A stretch of DNA of 45,289 nt, taken from assembly GCA_023142915.1 (NCBI GenBank), contig JAGLIO010000006.1, positions 1 to 45,289 on the forward strand, written 5' to 3'. Shown here piece by piece: positions 10,561 through 19,174 of the stretch. Every line of letters starts with the position of its first letter. Position 1 is the stretch's first letter. A program made the position numbers and the translations under genes. Source of the stretch: Candidatus Parcubacteria bacterium. Its GTDB lineage: Bacteria; Patescibacteriota; Patescibacteriia; Patescibacteriales; UBA12075. Under the pieces are notes generated by a model. The model saw only the letters and a list, made by a program, of their open reading frames with translations, was not told the origin of the DNA and did no database searches.

Positions 10561-10613
10561 AGTAATATTAACACTAAACAATAGTTTAGTTTATTTTTTT
10601 TGCGCGTAAAAAT

Positions 10614-10686
10614 GCCGGCGTAACTCAGTTGGTAGAGTAGTGGTTTTGTAAACCATTTGTCGGGGGTTCGAGTCCCTTCGCCGGCT
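10614..10686 (+). tRNA. tRNA-Thr (anticodon TGT)
   Basis: GCCGGCG acceptor pairs with CGCCGGC; anticodon loop TTTGTAA; GGTTCGAGTCC T-arm. Confidence 0.95.
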
Positions 10687-10691
10687 CAAAT

Positions 10692-10737
10692 AAAAAAATC
10701 GTAGAGACGCGCCGTGGCGCGTCTCTACGATTTTTTT
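10692..10737. repeat. REP-like palindrome / terminator
   Basis: AAAAAAATCGTAGAGACGCGCC-GT-GGCGCGTCTCTACGATTTTTTT near-perfect inverted repeat. Confidence 0.85.
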
Positions 10738-10780
10738 ATTTTTTGTTTTATATTATGAAAATTTGTGTTAATATTAAAAT

Positions 10781-11878
10781 ATGAGGAAAATAATTATAAT
10801 TTCATTATTATTGCTAATATTGCCTTTGTTTGCTTTTGCGCAGTCAGACACGGAAAAAGATGTAGTTTTTAAAGCAAAAATTATTGAAATATTAGCGGAA
10901 AAAGAAAGCGTTTTAAGCGATGGGCGTATTGATTTGCAGCAACATTTAAAAATGCTGGGGCTTGAAGGCGATTTTAAGAATAAGGAGTTTGAATTTAACG
11001 GAATTGGCGAGATAAATGCTTTAAATAAACAGATATATGAGACTGGCGATAAGGTTTTTGTTGTTGAAAATAAAGGCGAAAATATAAATAATTATTATAT
11101 AGTTGATTACGCGCGAGCGGGAACGCTTTGGTTTTTAGCGGCGCTTTTTGTCGCGGTGTTATTATTTGTCGGAAGAATTAAGGGCCTTAGATCTTTGTTG
11201 TCGCTATTTTTATCTTTTGTAATTATAATAAAATTTATTATTCCGCAAATTATAAGTGGCGCCAATCCTTTGCTTATAACGATTCTAGGCTCAATCGCGA
11301 TTTTGCTGGTTATTATTTATTTTACAGAAGGATTTAAGCCTAAAGCGCATTTAGCTTTTGCCAGTATATTTGTAAGTTTGCTGTTAACAATAATAATTTC
11401 ACAATTATTTGTCAGCTTGGCGAAATTAACCGGAGCGGCTTCAGAGGACGTGCTTTTTCTTTTTAATATTGACGGTTTAAGCATTAATTTGCAAGGTTTG
11501 CTTTTGGCAGGAATTATAATCGGCGCCCTAGGAGTCTTGGATGATGTTGTAATCGCGCAAGTTTCCACGGTTAAAGAAATCGCTGCGATTGACAGGGGAT
11601 TAAACAGTAAAGAGATTTTTTCAAAAGCCTACAAAGTCGGAATATCGCATATCGCTTCAATGACAAATACGCTTTTTTTGGCTTACGCCGGCGTTTCTCT
11701 GCCTTTATTAATTCTATTTGTTTCCGGAGAAAGCGCTTTTGCTTCTTGGACGCAAGCCATTAACACGGAATTAATCGCCACAGAAATAATCCGCGCCCTA
11801 GCAGGCAGTATCGGCTTAATTTTATCAGTGCCAATATCAACTTATATTGCTAGTAGGTGGTTTTGTCGGAGGGGGTAG
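10781..11878 (+). CDS. YibE/F family membrane protein
   Basis: signal peptide, multi-TM, 'GALGVLDDVVIAQVSTVKE' family-like motif. Confidence 0.85.
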   Translation: MRKIIIISLLLLILPLFAFAQSDTEKDVVFKAKIIEILAEKESVLSDGRIDLQQHLKMLGLEGDFKNKEFEFNGIGEINALNKQIYETGDKVFVVENKGENINNYYIVDYARAGTLWFLAALFVAVLLFVGRIKGLRSLLSLFLSFVIIIKFIIPQIISGANPLLITILGSIAILLVIIYFTEGFKPKAHLAFASIFVSLLLTIIISQLFVSLAKLTGAASEDVLFLFNIDGLSINLQGLLLAGIIIGALGVLDDVVIAQVSTVKEIAAIDRGLNSKEIFSKAYKVGISHIASMTNTLFLAYAGVSLPLLILFVSGESAFASWTQAINTELIATEIIRALAGSIGLILSVPISTYIASRWFCRRG

Positions 11879-11897
11879 GTTTGATTTTTTGATTTGA

Positions 11898-11927
11898 AAA
11901 AAACTCCGCATATTTGCGAAGTTTTTT
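11898..11927. terminator. bidirectional intrinsic terminator
   Basis: AAAAAACTCCGCA-TATT-TGCGAAGTTTTTT between yibE/F-like gene and the opposite-strand tRNA-Glu. Confidence 0.7.
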
Positions 11928-11933
11928 GTTTTG

Positions 11934-12005
11934 TAGCCCGTAGGGGAATCGAACCCCTGTTTCTAGGATGAGAACCTAACGTCCTAGCCGTTAGACGAAC
12001 GGGCC
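11934..12005 (-). tRNA. tRNA-Glu (anticodon CTC)
   Basis: reverse complement folds as cloverleaf: GGCCCGT/ACGGGCT acceptor, TTAGG-TTCTCAT-CCTAG anticodon arm, GGGGTTCGATTCCCC. Confidence 0.88.
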
Positions 12006-12324
12006 CCACTACGCTAAAGCTTTGCGGGGCAAGCCCCACCTTACTAAGACTTCGCGGGGCAAGCCCCTTGAAGTTTTTTGATTAAATTAAAAAACAGCTT
12101 TTTGCTGATTTCTTTGGTTATCTTAGCATGGTTTTTTGTTTTTGTCATTAGTTTTTTGGAATTCAAAAAAGTGGATATGTTGATAAGTTTTTTGGCTTAT
12201 ATTAAATAATATATTTATGTTAAGCTAAATATTTTGGTTTTATTCATTTTTTGTTAACATATTTTTACACAAAAAATAGTTATTAATAAACAATTAATTA
12301 ACAAGAAATACACAAAAATAACCC

Positions 12325-12352
12325 TTGACAAATTTTTTATTTTTTGTATAAT
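12325..12352 (+). promoter_or_regulatory. consensus sigma70 promoter TTGACA-16-TATAAT
   Basis: exact -35 (12325-12330) and -10 (12347-12352) hexamers in a ~550 bp ORF-less intergenic region. Confidence 0.75.
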
Positions 12353-12372
12353 AATGGCACAGGAATTGGGGA

Positions 12373-12427
12373 CAAGCTATGCCAAAATGGCATAGCAGTA
12401 GTCGGGAATATTTAAATTCCTCGACTA
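12373..12427 (-). repeat. dispersed two-hairpin element, copy D (reverse orientation)
   Basis: reverse complement TAGTCGAGGAATTTAAATATTCCCGACTACTGCTATGCCATTTTGGCATAGCTTG aligns to copies A-C. Confidence 0.88.
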
Positions 12428-12508
12428 TAAATTATTTTAAAAATTTATCTGATTTCTTATTAAACTTTTTTTTCAAATTTTTGAACAAATAGTTTAAGCA
12501 TGGGGATT

Positions 12509-12545
12509 AAAGTACCCGCGTATTTATACGCGGGTACTTTTATTT
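12509..12545. terminator. intrinsic terminator
   Basis: AAAGTACCCGCGTAT-TT-ATACGCGGGTACTTT perfect 15-bp stem. Confidence 0.8.
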
Positions 12546-12556
12546 ACAGCAAGTTT

Positions 12557-13501
12557 TTATTCTAAAATTTTTCCAATATATTTTGAATATCCGTTAATAA
12601 ATTCCTGGGCTGTCATAATCTTTTTTCCTGATAACTGCAGTTTTTTGATTTCTAAAGAATCTTTGGCGCATTGGATAAATAATTTATTATCATCTAAAAA
12701 AATTGTTCCGGATTTGTGTTTGTTAATTAAGACCGGTTCATGCTTAACATTAATAATTTTGATTGTTTGGTTTTCTGTTTTTAATTCTCCAAAACTTCCC
12801 GGCCAAGGATGCATCGCGCGGATAAATTTTTCTTGGCTATAGGCGGATTTATTCCAGTCAATGCGTCCATCGGATTTTTTTAGAATTCCAACGTAGCTGG
12901 ATTTTACGTTGTTCTGCGCTACTGGCTTTATTTTATTATTAATATAATTTTTAATAACAGGAATTAAAATATCAGCGCCCAGTTGGGATAATTTATCAAA
13001 TAAAATTTCGGTCGTATCTATATTACTGATTTTAATTTTCGTCTGCGAAAGAATCGGACCTGTATCTAGACCTTCTTCCATTTTCATAATAGTGACACCT
13101 ATGGTTTTGTCGCCGTTAAGGATTGCCGCTTGAATACAGCTGGCTCCGCGGTATTTTGGCAAAAGCGAACCGTGAATATTTAGTACTCCGTATTTCGGGA
13201 TATTTAGAATTTGCTTTGGGATTATTTGAGAGTAGGCGATAACTATTATTAAATCCGGAGCAAATTGCTTTATTTTTTCCGCGATGTCGGAAATTTTTTT
13301 AGGCTGTAATACCGGTAAATTATATTTAAGAGCAGTTTGCTTTATAGCCGGCGCTTTTAATTTTTGTTTGCGCCCGACTTTTTTGTCTTCTTGCGTGATT
13401 ACCGAAACAATATCAAAATTTTCGTCATTAATTAATTTAACTAAAGACGGAACCCCGAAATCCGGAGTGCCGATGAATATTGTTTTTATTTTTTTTTGCA
13501 T
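12557..13501 (-). CDS. fmt: methionyl-tRNA formyltransferase
   Basis: 'IFIGTPDFGVPSLVKL', 'GVLNIHGSLLPKYRGASCIQAAILNGD', 'GLDTGPIL'. Confidence 0.97.
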   Translation of the reverse strand: MQKKIKTIFIGTPDFGVPSLVKLINDENFDIVSVITQEDKKVGRKQKLKAPAIKQTALKYNLPVLQPKKISDIAEKIKQFAPDLIIVIAYSQIIPKQILNIPKYGVLNIHGSLLPKYRGASCIQAAILNGDKTIGVTIMKMEEGLDTGPILSQTKIKISNIDTTEILFDKLSQLGADILIPVIKNYINNKIKPVAQNNVKSSYVGILKKSDGRIDWNKSAYSQEKFIRAMHPWPGSFGELKTENQTIKIINVKHEPVLINKHKSGTIFLDDNKLFIQCAKDSLEIKKLQLSGKKIMTAQEFINGYSKYIGKILE

Positions 13502-13508
13502 TGTTTTA

Positions 13509-15014
13509 TTACTTCAATTTTTCCTTCAATATCCCAACAACAATTTTCGGATTGGCTTTGCCTTTCGTGGCGGCCATTGTCTGACCCACAAAAAATTGCA
13601 AAATATTTTGTTTGCCGCTTTTATATTCCTCAACTTGTTTGGCGTTTTTTTCAATAATTTCCAAAACAATTTTTTTAAGTTCCGCGGTATCATCCATTTG
13701 CTCAAGCCCTAAATCTTTCATAATGCTTTTTGGTTCGCCGCCTTTTTCAATTAAAACTTCCAGTATTTTTTGTCCTGCGGAAGAATTTATTTTTTCAAGA
13801 TATACAAGCAGAATTAATTCCGCGAAGTTTTCCGCGGTCATTTTTAAATCAGATATTTTTGAGCCGTTTTTCAGATGTTTGAATAATTCGCTTAGAATCC
13901 AATTTGAAGCGGCGCGCGCCAATTTAATCTTTTGCCTTTCCCAATCGTCGCCGCTGGAATCAATCCACGCGCGAAGCTCTGAGATTACATGTTCCGTAAA
14001 ATCAGCTAATGACCTGTCGGCAACTAAAAGTTCCGCGTTTTCAGGCAAAAAGCTATATTGTTCAACAAAACGATTCTTTTTTTCAGGCGGCAATTCAATT
14101 AATCCTGATTTTATTTTTTCAATCATTTCAGAAGAAATATTAATCGGAGGAATGTCCGGCTCGGGAAAATAGCGGTAATCCGCGGAAGTTTCTTTAACGC
14201 GCTGACTGACGGTTACGCCCTTTTTTTCATCCCAGCCGCGGGTTTCCTGAATTAATTTTCCGCTGTTTTCAATCTCGTCAATTTGTCTCTTTATTTCGTA
14301 ATTAATCGCTTTTTCAATCGCTTTAAAAGAGTTGATATTTTTCAATTCCACTTTCGGGCTTAATTTATAATTACCCAAAGGCTTGATTTCGCAATTGCCA
14401 TTGTATTCCCATTTGCCTTTTTTCTGAACACTGACGTTGGCCTCGCAGCGCATTTCGCCTTTTTCCATATTGGCATCGCTAATATCCAGATATCGCAAAA
14501 TCTGCTGATAAGTCGCGCAGAATTTTTTGGCTTGTTCTGCCGATTTTAAAACCGGCTCGGTAACCAATTCCATTAAAGGCGTGCTCGCGCGGTTGTAGTC
14601 CACAAGAGTATAATTTTTGCCATTAGGATGAGTAAGTTTTCCGGTATCTTCTTCTAAGTGAATCCTCGTAATGGCGATTTTATCGCCGTCAATATCCAAA
14701 TATCCGTCAAAAACAAAAGGCAAGTCATATTGCGAAATTTGATAACCTTTTGGCAGGTCAGGATAAAAATAGTTTTTACGGTCAAATTTGCTTAAGCGGT
14801 TTACTTTGCAATGCAGAGCAAGACCGGTAAGAATCGTCCATTCAATGGCTTTTTTATTCGGAATCGGCAAAGTTCCGGGATGCCCCATGCAAATCGGACA
14901 AGTGTTTTGATTTGGTTTTTTGCTTTCTATATTATTATCGCACTCACAGAACATTTTTGATTTTGTTTTAAGCTCCGCGTGTATTTCCAAGCCGATTATT
15001 ATGTCGTATTTCAT
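13509..15014 (-). CDS. gatB: aspartyl/glutamyl-tRNA amidotransferase subunit B
   Basis: 'IIGLEIHAELKTKSKMFC', 'YFYPDLPKGYQISQYDLP', 'DYRYFPEPDIPP', GatB/YqeY C-terminus. Confidence 0.97.
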   Translation of the reverse strand: MKYDIIIGLEIHAELKTKSKMFCECDNNIESKKPNQNTCPICMGHPGTLPIPNKKAIEWTILTGLALHCKVNRLSKFDRKNYFYPDLPKGYQISQYDLPFVFDGYLDIDGDKIAITRIHLEEDTGKLTHPNGKNYTLVDYNRASTPLMELVTEPVLKSAEQAKKFCATYQQILRYLDISDANMEKGEMRCEANVSVQKKGKWEYNGNCEIKPLGNYKLSPKVELKNINSFKAIEKAINYEIKRQIDEIENSGKLIQETRGWDEKKGVTVSQRVKETSADYRYFPEPDIPPINISSEMIEKIKSGLIELPPEKKNRFVEQYSFLPENAELLVADRSLADFTEHVISELRAWIDSSGDDWERQKIKLARAASNWILSELFKHLKNGSKISDLKMTAENFAELILLVYLEKINSSAGQKILEVLIEKGGEPKSIMKDLGLEQMDDTAELKKIVLEIIEKNAKQVEEYKSGKQNILQFFVGQTMAATKGKANPKIVVGILKEKLK

Positions 15015-15018
15015 ATTT

Positions 15019-15576
15019 TTATATTTTTTTCATGACTTGTAATATTTTTTTTTCCAATTCTTTTTCATTTTCGTTGTTTTCAATTTTAAAATCAGCGGTT
15101 TTGCCTACTTCGCTGATATGCTTTTCAGTTTCTAGATTTTCTTTAGCGGTAAATTCTTCAAAGTCGGCATCGCTTTCGCCGACTTTTTCGCCTCTTTTTA
15201 CGCTGCGTTCATAGCGAATTTCTTGGCCGGCTGTAACATATATTAAATAAAAACTGTTGTCGTAAGCTTCCCTGAAAACATCAGGATCGCCGGGCATGCG
15301 AAATCCGTCCACAATTACCAAATCAGCATCTTCGTTTTCCACGTCATTAAGCATAGCTTTCATTAAAACGTCATCTCCAAAACCTTTTTTTAAAATTATT
15401 CCCAAGTTAACCAGATTATCGCGAGTAGAATCAAGACAAAGGCTGTCCAAAGTTCTCCTGAGCATATTTGAAACAGTTAATCTTGAACCGCCAAAATGTT
15501 TTCTGATAATATCAGCCGCTGCGCCTTTCCCTCCGGCTTGTTCCCCGATAATTCCAATAATTGTTTTTTTGTCCAT
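15019..15576 (-). CDS. P-loop nucleotide/CoA kinase-like protein
   Basis: N-terminal P-loop-like 'GIIGEQAGGKGAAADII'; dephospho-CoA / dNMP kinase-like layout. Confidence 0.6.
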   Translation of the reverse strand: MDKKTIIGIIGEQAGGKGAAADIIRKHFGGSRLTVSNMLRRTLDSLCLDSTRDNLVNLGIILKKGFGDDVLMKAMLNDVENEDADLVIVDGFRMPGDPDVFREAYDNSFYLIYVTAGQEIRYERSVKRGEKVGESDADFEEFTAKENLETEKHISEVGKTADFKIENNENEKELEKKILQVMKKI

Positions 15577-15584
15577 TTATTTGT

Positions 15585-16163
15585 TTAATTAATTTTTAAA
15601 ATTTTTTCAATAATATTATTAATTTGTTTTTTTAAATCATTAATATTGGTTTCATTATAAACTAAAAAATCAGCTCTGGCAATCGGACCGCCTTTTTCAG
15701 AATTTTCAATTTCAGTATAATCTCGCCGGATAAATTCTTCTTTTGAACTCATTGGTCTTTCATGTTTTCGGTTAGTCAGGCGCGCGAATCTTGTTGCGGG
15801 CGAGGCAAAAACCGCCAATGTGTAAAAATTATCGCCAAAATTATCTTTCATAATTTTATATTCCGACCAAGAGTATAAGCTTTCCGCTAAACAAATGTTA
15901 TTTTTTTCAAGATTTTTTTTAATTTTAGGCAAAGATAGCGTTGCGTACGCGCCCATGCCAAGCTCTTCGCGAATTTTTTCGCGGGTAATTTTTTCGTTTT
16001 CATAATTAATTTCAATGCCATCTTTTTTCATGCGATCAAAAGTTACATCCCCAAAATAAACATTCGGACAATTCAATTTTTCTTTCAAATAATTAACAGC
16101 CTCGGTTTTACCAGCGCCGCACATCCCGACTATTGCTATTATTTTTTTGTTGCTTGAATTCAT
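15585..16163 (-). CDS. P-loop nucleotide/CoA kinase-like protein
   Basis: Walker A 'GMCGAGKTEAV'; same size and layout as the neighbouring ORF. Confidence 0.65.
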   Translation of the reverse strand: MNSSNKKIIAIVGMCGAGKTEAVNYLKEKLNCPNVYFGDVTFDRMKKDGIEINYENEKITREKIREELGMGAYATLSLPKIKKNLEKNNICLAESLYSWSEYKIMKDNFGDNFYTLAVFASPATRFARLTNRKHERPMSSKEEFIRRDYTEIENSEKGGPIARADFLVYNETNINDLKKQINNIIEKILKIN

Positions 16164-16177
16164 ATTCGTTATATATT

Positions 16178-16336
16178 TTATTTTTTCAAGTGTTTCATTA
16201 ATTTTTTTAAAGAATTAAAAGAACCTGATAATCTGCCGTTTTTAATATCTTCGTCAGCCTCTTTTTCGTCTTGTTGCCATTCTTTTGTAAAAAAATATTT
16301 TTGTTCAGGACTAATTAATTGTATTTGTTTAATCAT
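16178..16336 (-). CDS. small antitoxin-like protein, 52 aa (not in ORF track)
   Basis: MIKQIQLISPEQKYFFTKEWQQDEKEADEDIKNGRLSGSFNSLKKLMKHLKK; resembles C-terminal tails of AbrB/MazE-type or RelB-like antitoxins. Confidence 0.6.
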   Translation of the reverse strand: MIKQIQLISPEQKYFFTKEWQQDEKEADEDIKNGRLSGSFNSLKKLMKHLKK

Positions 16337-16372
16337 AAATTTTAAATATTATAAAATTGTCAATTATTATTT

Positions 16373-16822
16373 TTAAAATCCATGTTCACTGTATATTTTA
16401 TTTTCCAAATATGCCTTTATTGCGAATTTAACATAAGGTAAAGTGTTTTCAGGCAAATTATCTATCGCAAACATTTTTATCTCACTGTGTTTATCAGGTT
16501 CATTATTGATTGGTTTTTGATTAAGATTTTTTGTATAAAAATAAGCATCCAGCCAATTATATTTATAATTTTTTTTATTGCCGTATTTTTGCAGGCGGCT
16601 ACAAATATGAACCAATTCTAAATCATTTGTTTTTAGTTTTAAATTCGCTTCTTCCTCAGCTTCTCTAATCATCGCTTCAAGTATGCTTTCGTTTTTTTCT
16701 ACTCTTCCGGCAATTAAACTCCAATATTCATCCATAAAACCGGTATTTTTTCGAAATAACATTGGAATTTTTCCATCATAATCCGCAATTAAACATATTG
16801 CCCTGCCTTGTTTAATTTTCAT
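16373..16822 (-). CDS. NUDIX hydrolase
   Basis: Nudix box-like 'GRVEKNESILEAMIREAEEEANLKL'. Confidence 0.93.
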   Translation of the reverse strand: MKIKQGRAICLIADYDGKIPMLFRKNTGFMDEYWSLIAGRVEKNESILEAMIREAEEEANLKLKTNDLELVHICSRLQKYGNKKNYKYNWLDAYFYTKNLNQKPINNEPDKHSEIKMFAIDNLPENTLPYVKFAIKAYLENKIYSEHGF

Positions 16823-16825
16823 AGT

Positions 16826-17305
16826 TTATCGTTTTAATTCTTTAAAAGTAAATTTTAAATCATCTGTTTCATGCGTTTCCTCAAAGATAATATTTTTAAA
16901 ATCAGAATAGTCAGGGAAAAAAGTGTCAGCCTCGGGGGCATCGTCAACTTCGGTTATGTAAAGTTTGTCAATTAACGGTAAAAATAATTTATAAATAGTA
17001 CCCCCGCCAATTATGAAAGTTTCGCCTTTTGTGTCAAGCTCTTTGGCTTTGGTTTTTACTTCTTCAATTGAATGCGCGACAAAACAACCCTCAGGGACTT
17101 TGTAATTTTTATCTTTTGTAATTATTATATTTATTCTGTTTGGCAGCGGTTTTCCGATTGATTCAAAAGTTTTATCGCCCATAGCAACCACATGTCCAGA
17201 TGTTAATTTCTTAAATCTTGCCATATCTTCGGGTATATCCCAAAGTAATTTATTTTTATAGCCAATTTCGCGATTTTTACCGACTATTACAATCATTGAA
17301 AGCAT
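16826..17305 (-). CDS. folA: dihydrofolate reductase
   Basis: 'MLSMIVIVGKNREIGYKNKLLWDIPEDMARFKKLTSGHVVAMGDKTFESIGKPLPNR', 'IIGGGTIYKLFLP'. Confidence 0.96.
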   Translation of the reverse strand: MLSMIVIVGKNREIGYKNKLLWDIPEDMARFKKLTSGHVVAMGDKTFESIGKPLPNRINIIITKDKNYKVPEGCFVAHSIEEVKTKAKELDTKGETFIIGGGTIYKLFLPLIDKLYITEVDDAPEADTFFPDYSDFKNIIFEETHETDDLKFTFKELKR

Positions 17306-17370
17306 AGGTTTGTGTATTTTTTAATAATTAACTTATTTTGCGCACCACGTCACAATTGTCTACTTTTAAT

Positions 17371-17546
17371 TTTTGTCATTTCGACCGGAGCGATAGCGAA
17401 GTGGAGAAATCTTTAATATATTTAAACCTCATCAAGGTTTGATTGGTTTAACATTCTTGAATATATTTTTATTTTTTTGTAGTTCACGTATTATAGATTT
17501 CTCCACTCCACTCCGCTAACGCTGCGTTCCGGTCGAAATGACAAAA
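17371..17546. mobile_element. MITE/REP-like inverted-repeat element
   Basis: TTTTGTCATTTCGACCGGAGCG...AGTGGAGAAATCT (17371-17412) mirrored by AGATTTCTCCACT...TTCCGGTCGAAATGACAAAA (17495-17546). Confidence 0.75.
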
Positions 17547-17606
17547 GTGAGGAAGCTGTCGCTCGTCGATGTGACAAAAATAAGGATATTTCGTAAAGTG
17601 AACTGA

Positions 17607-18599
17607 CTAAAACCCCCCAATATTCGCAATTTCACCCCTTAGAGGGGCATGTGATTGGTAATTTTCCAAAGTAATGTCTTCATATCTAAAATCATCAATA
17701 TTTTTAATTTCAGGATTTAATTTTAGGGTTGGGAGTGGGAAAGGTTTTCTGCTAATCTGTTCTTTGATCTGTTCAAAATGATTTGAGTAAATATGCACAT
17801 CGCCGAAAGTGTGGACAAATTCTCCTGGTTCAATGCCGACGACTTGCGCGATCATTAACAATAAAAGGGCGTAAGAAGCGATATTAAAAGGCACGCCTAG
17901 AAACAGATCGGCGCTTCTTTGATAAAGCCCTAAATTTAATTTATTATTTGTTACGGCAAGTTGAAAAGTCGTATGGCAAAGAGGCGGCACCTCGTTGGCA
18001 TTGCCTTTTGAAGCCATCGCGTAAATATAGTCGGGATTCCAGCCGGAAAGAACATAAGATTTTCTGTATGGCTTGTCTTTGAGGCCGTCAATAATCCAGC
18101 CAAGCTGGTCAATTTCCCGCCCGTCGGATGCCGGCCAGCGGCGCCACATTTTTCCATAAACTATTATTAAATCTCCCCATTCCACAACCCATGGATCATC
18201 CGCGGGCAATTCTTTTAATTTAGCGATAAAATCAATTTGCGCTAAATCGTTTTTCGGGTCATTTTTCAAACAATGCTTATGATACCTTTTCCACGCCCAT
18301 TCATCCCAAAGATGAACATTTTTATCAACTAACGGCTTAATATTTGAACTTCCGGACAAAAACCAAATTAACTCCTCGGCAATTCCCCGAAAAAAAGTTT
18401 TTTTAGTTGTGAGTAAAGGAAAACCTTGCGACAAATCATAGCGGGTCTGCCGACCAAAAACCGAACGAATAAAAGGCGGCTCTTCTCCCTTTTTTTTATA
18501 TTCATCCAAAATTTCCGGAGTAAAAAAAAGCTTTTTATCCGAGCCGTTATCTAGAATGTCTTGGGCTAGGTTTAGGTATTGATGTTCTGGGTGTTGCAT
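17607..18599 (-). CDS. thyA: thymidylate synthase
   Basis: 'PPLCHTTFQLAVTNNKLNLGLYQRSADLFLGVPFNIASYALLL', 'GEFVHTFGDVHIYSNH'. Confidence 0.97.
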   Translation of the reverse strand: MQHPEHQYLNLAQDILDNGSDKKLFFTPEILDEYKKKGEEPPFIRSVFGRQTRYDLSQGFPLLTTKKTFFRGIAEELIWFLSGSSNIKPLVDKNVHLWDEWAWKRYHKHCLKNDPKNDLAQIDFIAKLKELPADDPWVVEWGDLIIVYGKMWRRWPASDGREIDQLGWIIDGLKDKPYRKSYVLSGWNPDYIYAMASKGNANEVPPLCHTTFQLAVTNNKLNLGLYQRSADLFLGVPFNIASYALLLLMIAQVVGIEPGEFVHTFGDVHIYSNHFEQIKEQISRKPFPLPTLKLNPEIKNIDDFRYEDITLENYQSHAPLRGEIANIGGF

Positions 18600-18619
18600 A
18601 TAATTCAGATTTTAGTTTA

Positions 18620-19168
18620 TTAAATTTGCGTTTCTTCTCCATCAGTCGCCACTCTTCCACCTTGCCATTGGCCGCGGTATTGATTGCCTTCGCCAAGGAC
18701 TTCGTGGAAAGTAATGTGGACGATACGGGCGCCGAATGATATTTTGATATTTGATTTTCCTAAATTAGATAGTCCGAAAGTCAGTTCGCCGGAATATCCC
18801 GGTTGGACTATTCCGTTAAATAACGCAAGACCGGATCTGAACAGCGTGGTACGCGGAAAAATTATCCCTGACATTGTAGTCGGCAGATTAACTTTTTCCA
18901 TTGTTTTAATAAGATAATATTCTCCGGGCTTAAAAACATAAAAATTATCGCTTTCGTCTTTTTTTGAATCGTGCTTTGCCAATAATTCAATCTGAGGCGT
19001 TTCCCTGTTTTCAACGCCTAAAAAACCGGAGCCTTCTAAACTGTAAACCTCCGAAATCCTTAAATCAAATCCAGCTCCCTCTGGATTATTTTTTTCACGC
19101 TCGCATAGATTTTCCACTAAATTATTTTCTTTAACCAGTTGATGCAGTTTTTTAATTCCAATTATCAT
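18620..19168 (-). CDS. dcd: dCTP deaminase / dUTPase-like
   Basis: 'GAGFDLRISEVY', 'PRTTLFRSGLALFNGIVQPGYSGELTFGLSNLG'. Confidence 0.88.
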   Translation of the reverse strand: MIIGIKKLHQLVKENNLVENLCEREKNNPEGAGFDLRISEVYSLEGSGFLGVENRETPQIELLAKHDSKKDESDNFYVFKPGEYYLIKTMEKVNLPTTMSGIIFPRTTLFRSGLALFNGIVQPGYSGELTFGLSNLGKSNIKISFGARIVHITFHEVLGEGNQYRGQWQGGRVATDGEETQI

Positions 19169-19174
19169 ATTTTT

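Larger units (their letters stand above)
12359..12545 (+). ncRNA. candidate small RNA (~185 nt) containing the inverted dispersed element
   Basis: consensus promoter, no ORF, 15-bp hairpin terminator at its end. Confidence 0.45.

Noticed and set aside
12015-12070. Two GCGGGGCAAGCCCC repeats after tRNA-Glu
   Set aside because: Short GC-rich direct repeats with tiny hairpins; too little structure to support a claim beyond REP-like debris.
12359-12545. 6S RNA
   Set aside because: Length is similar, but the 5' and 3' ends do not form a long closing stem with a central bubble; hairpins are local.
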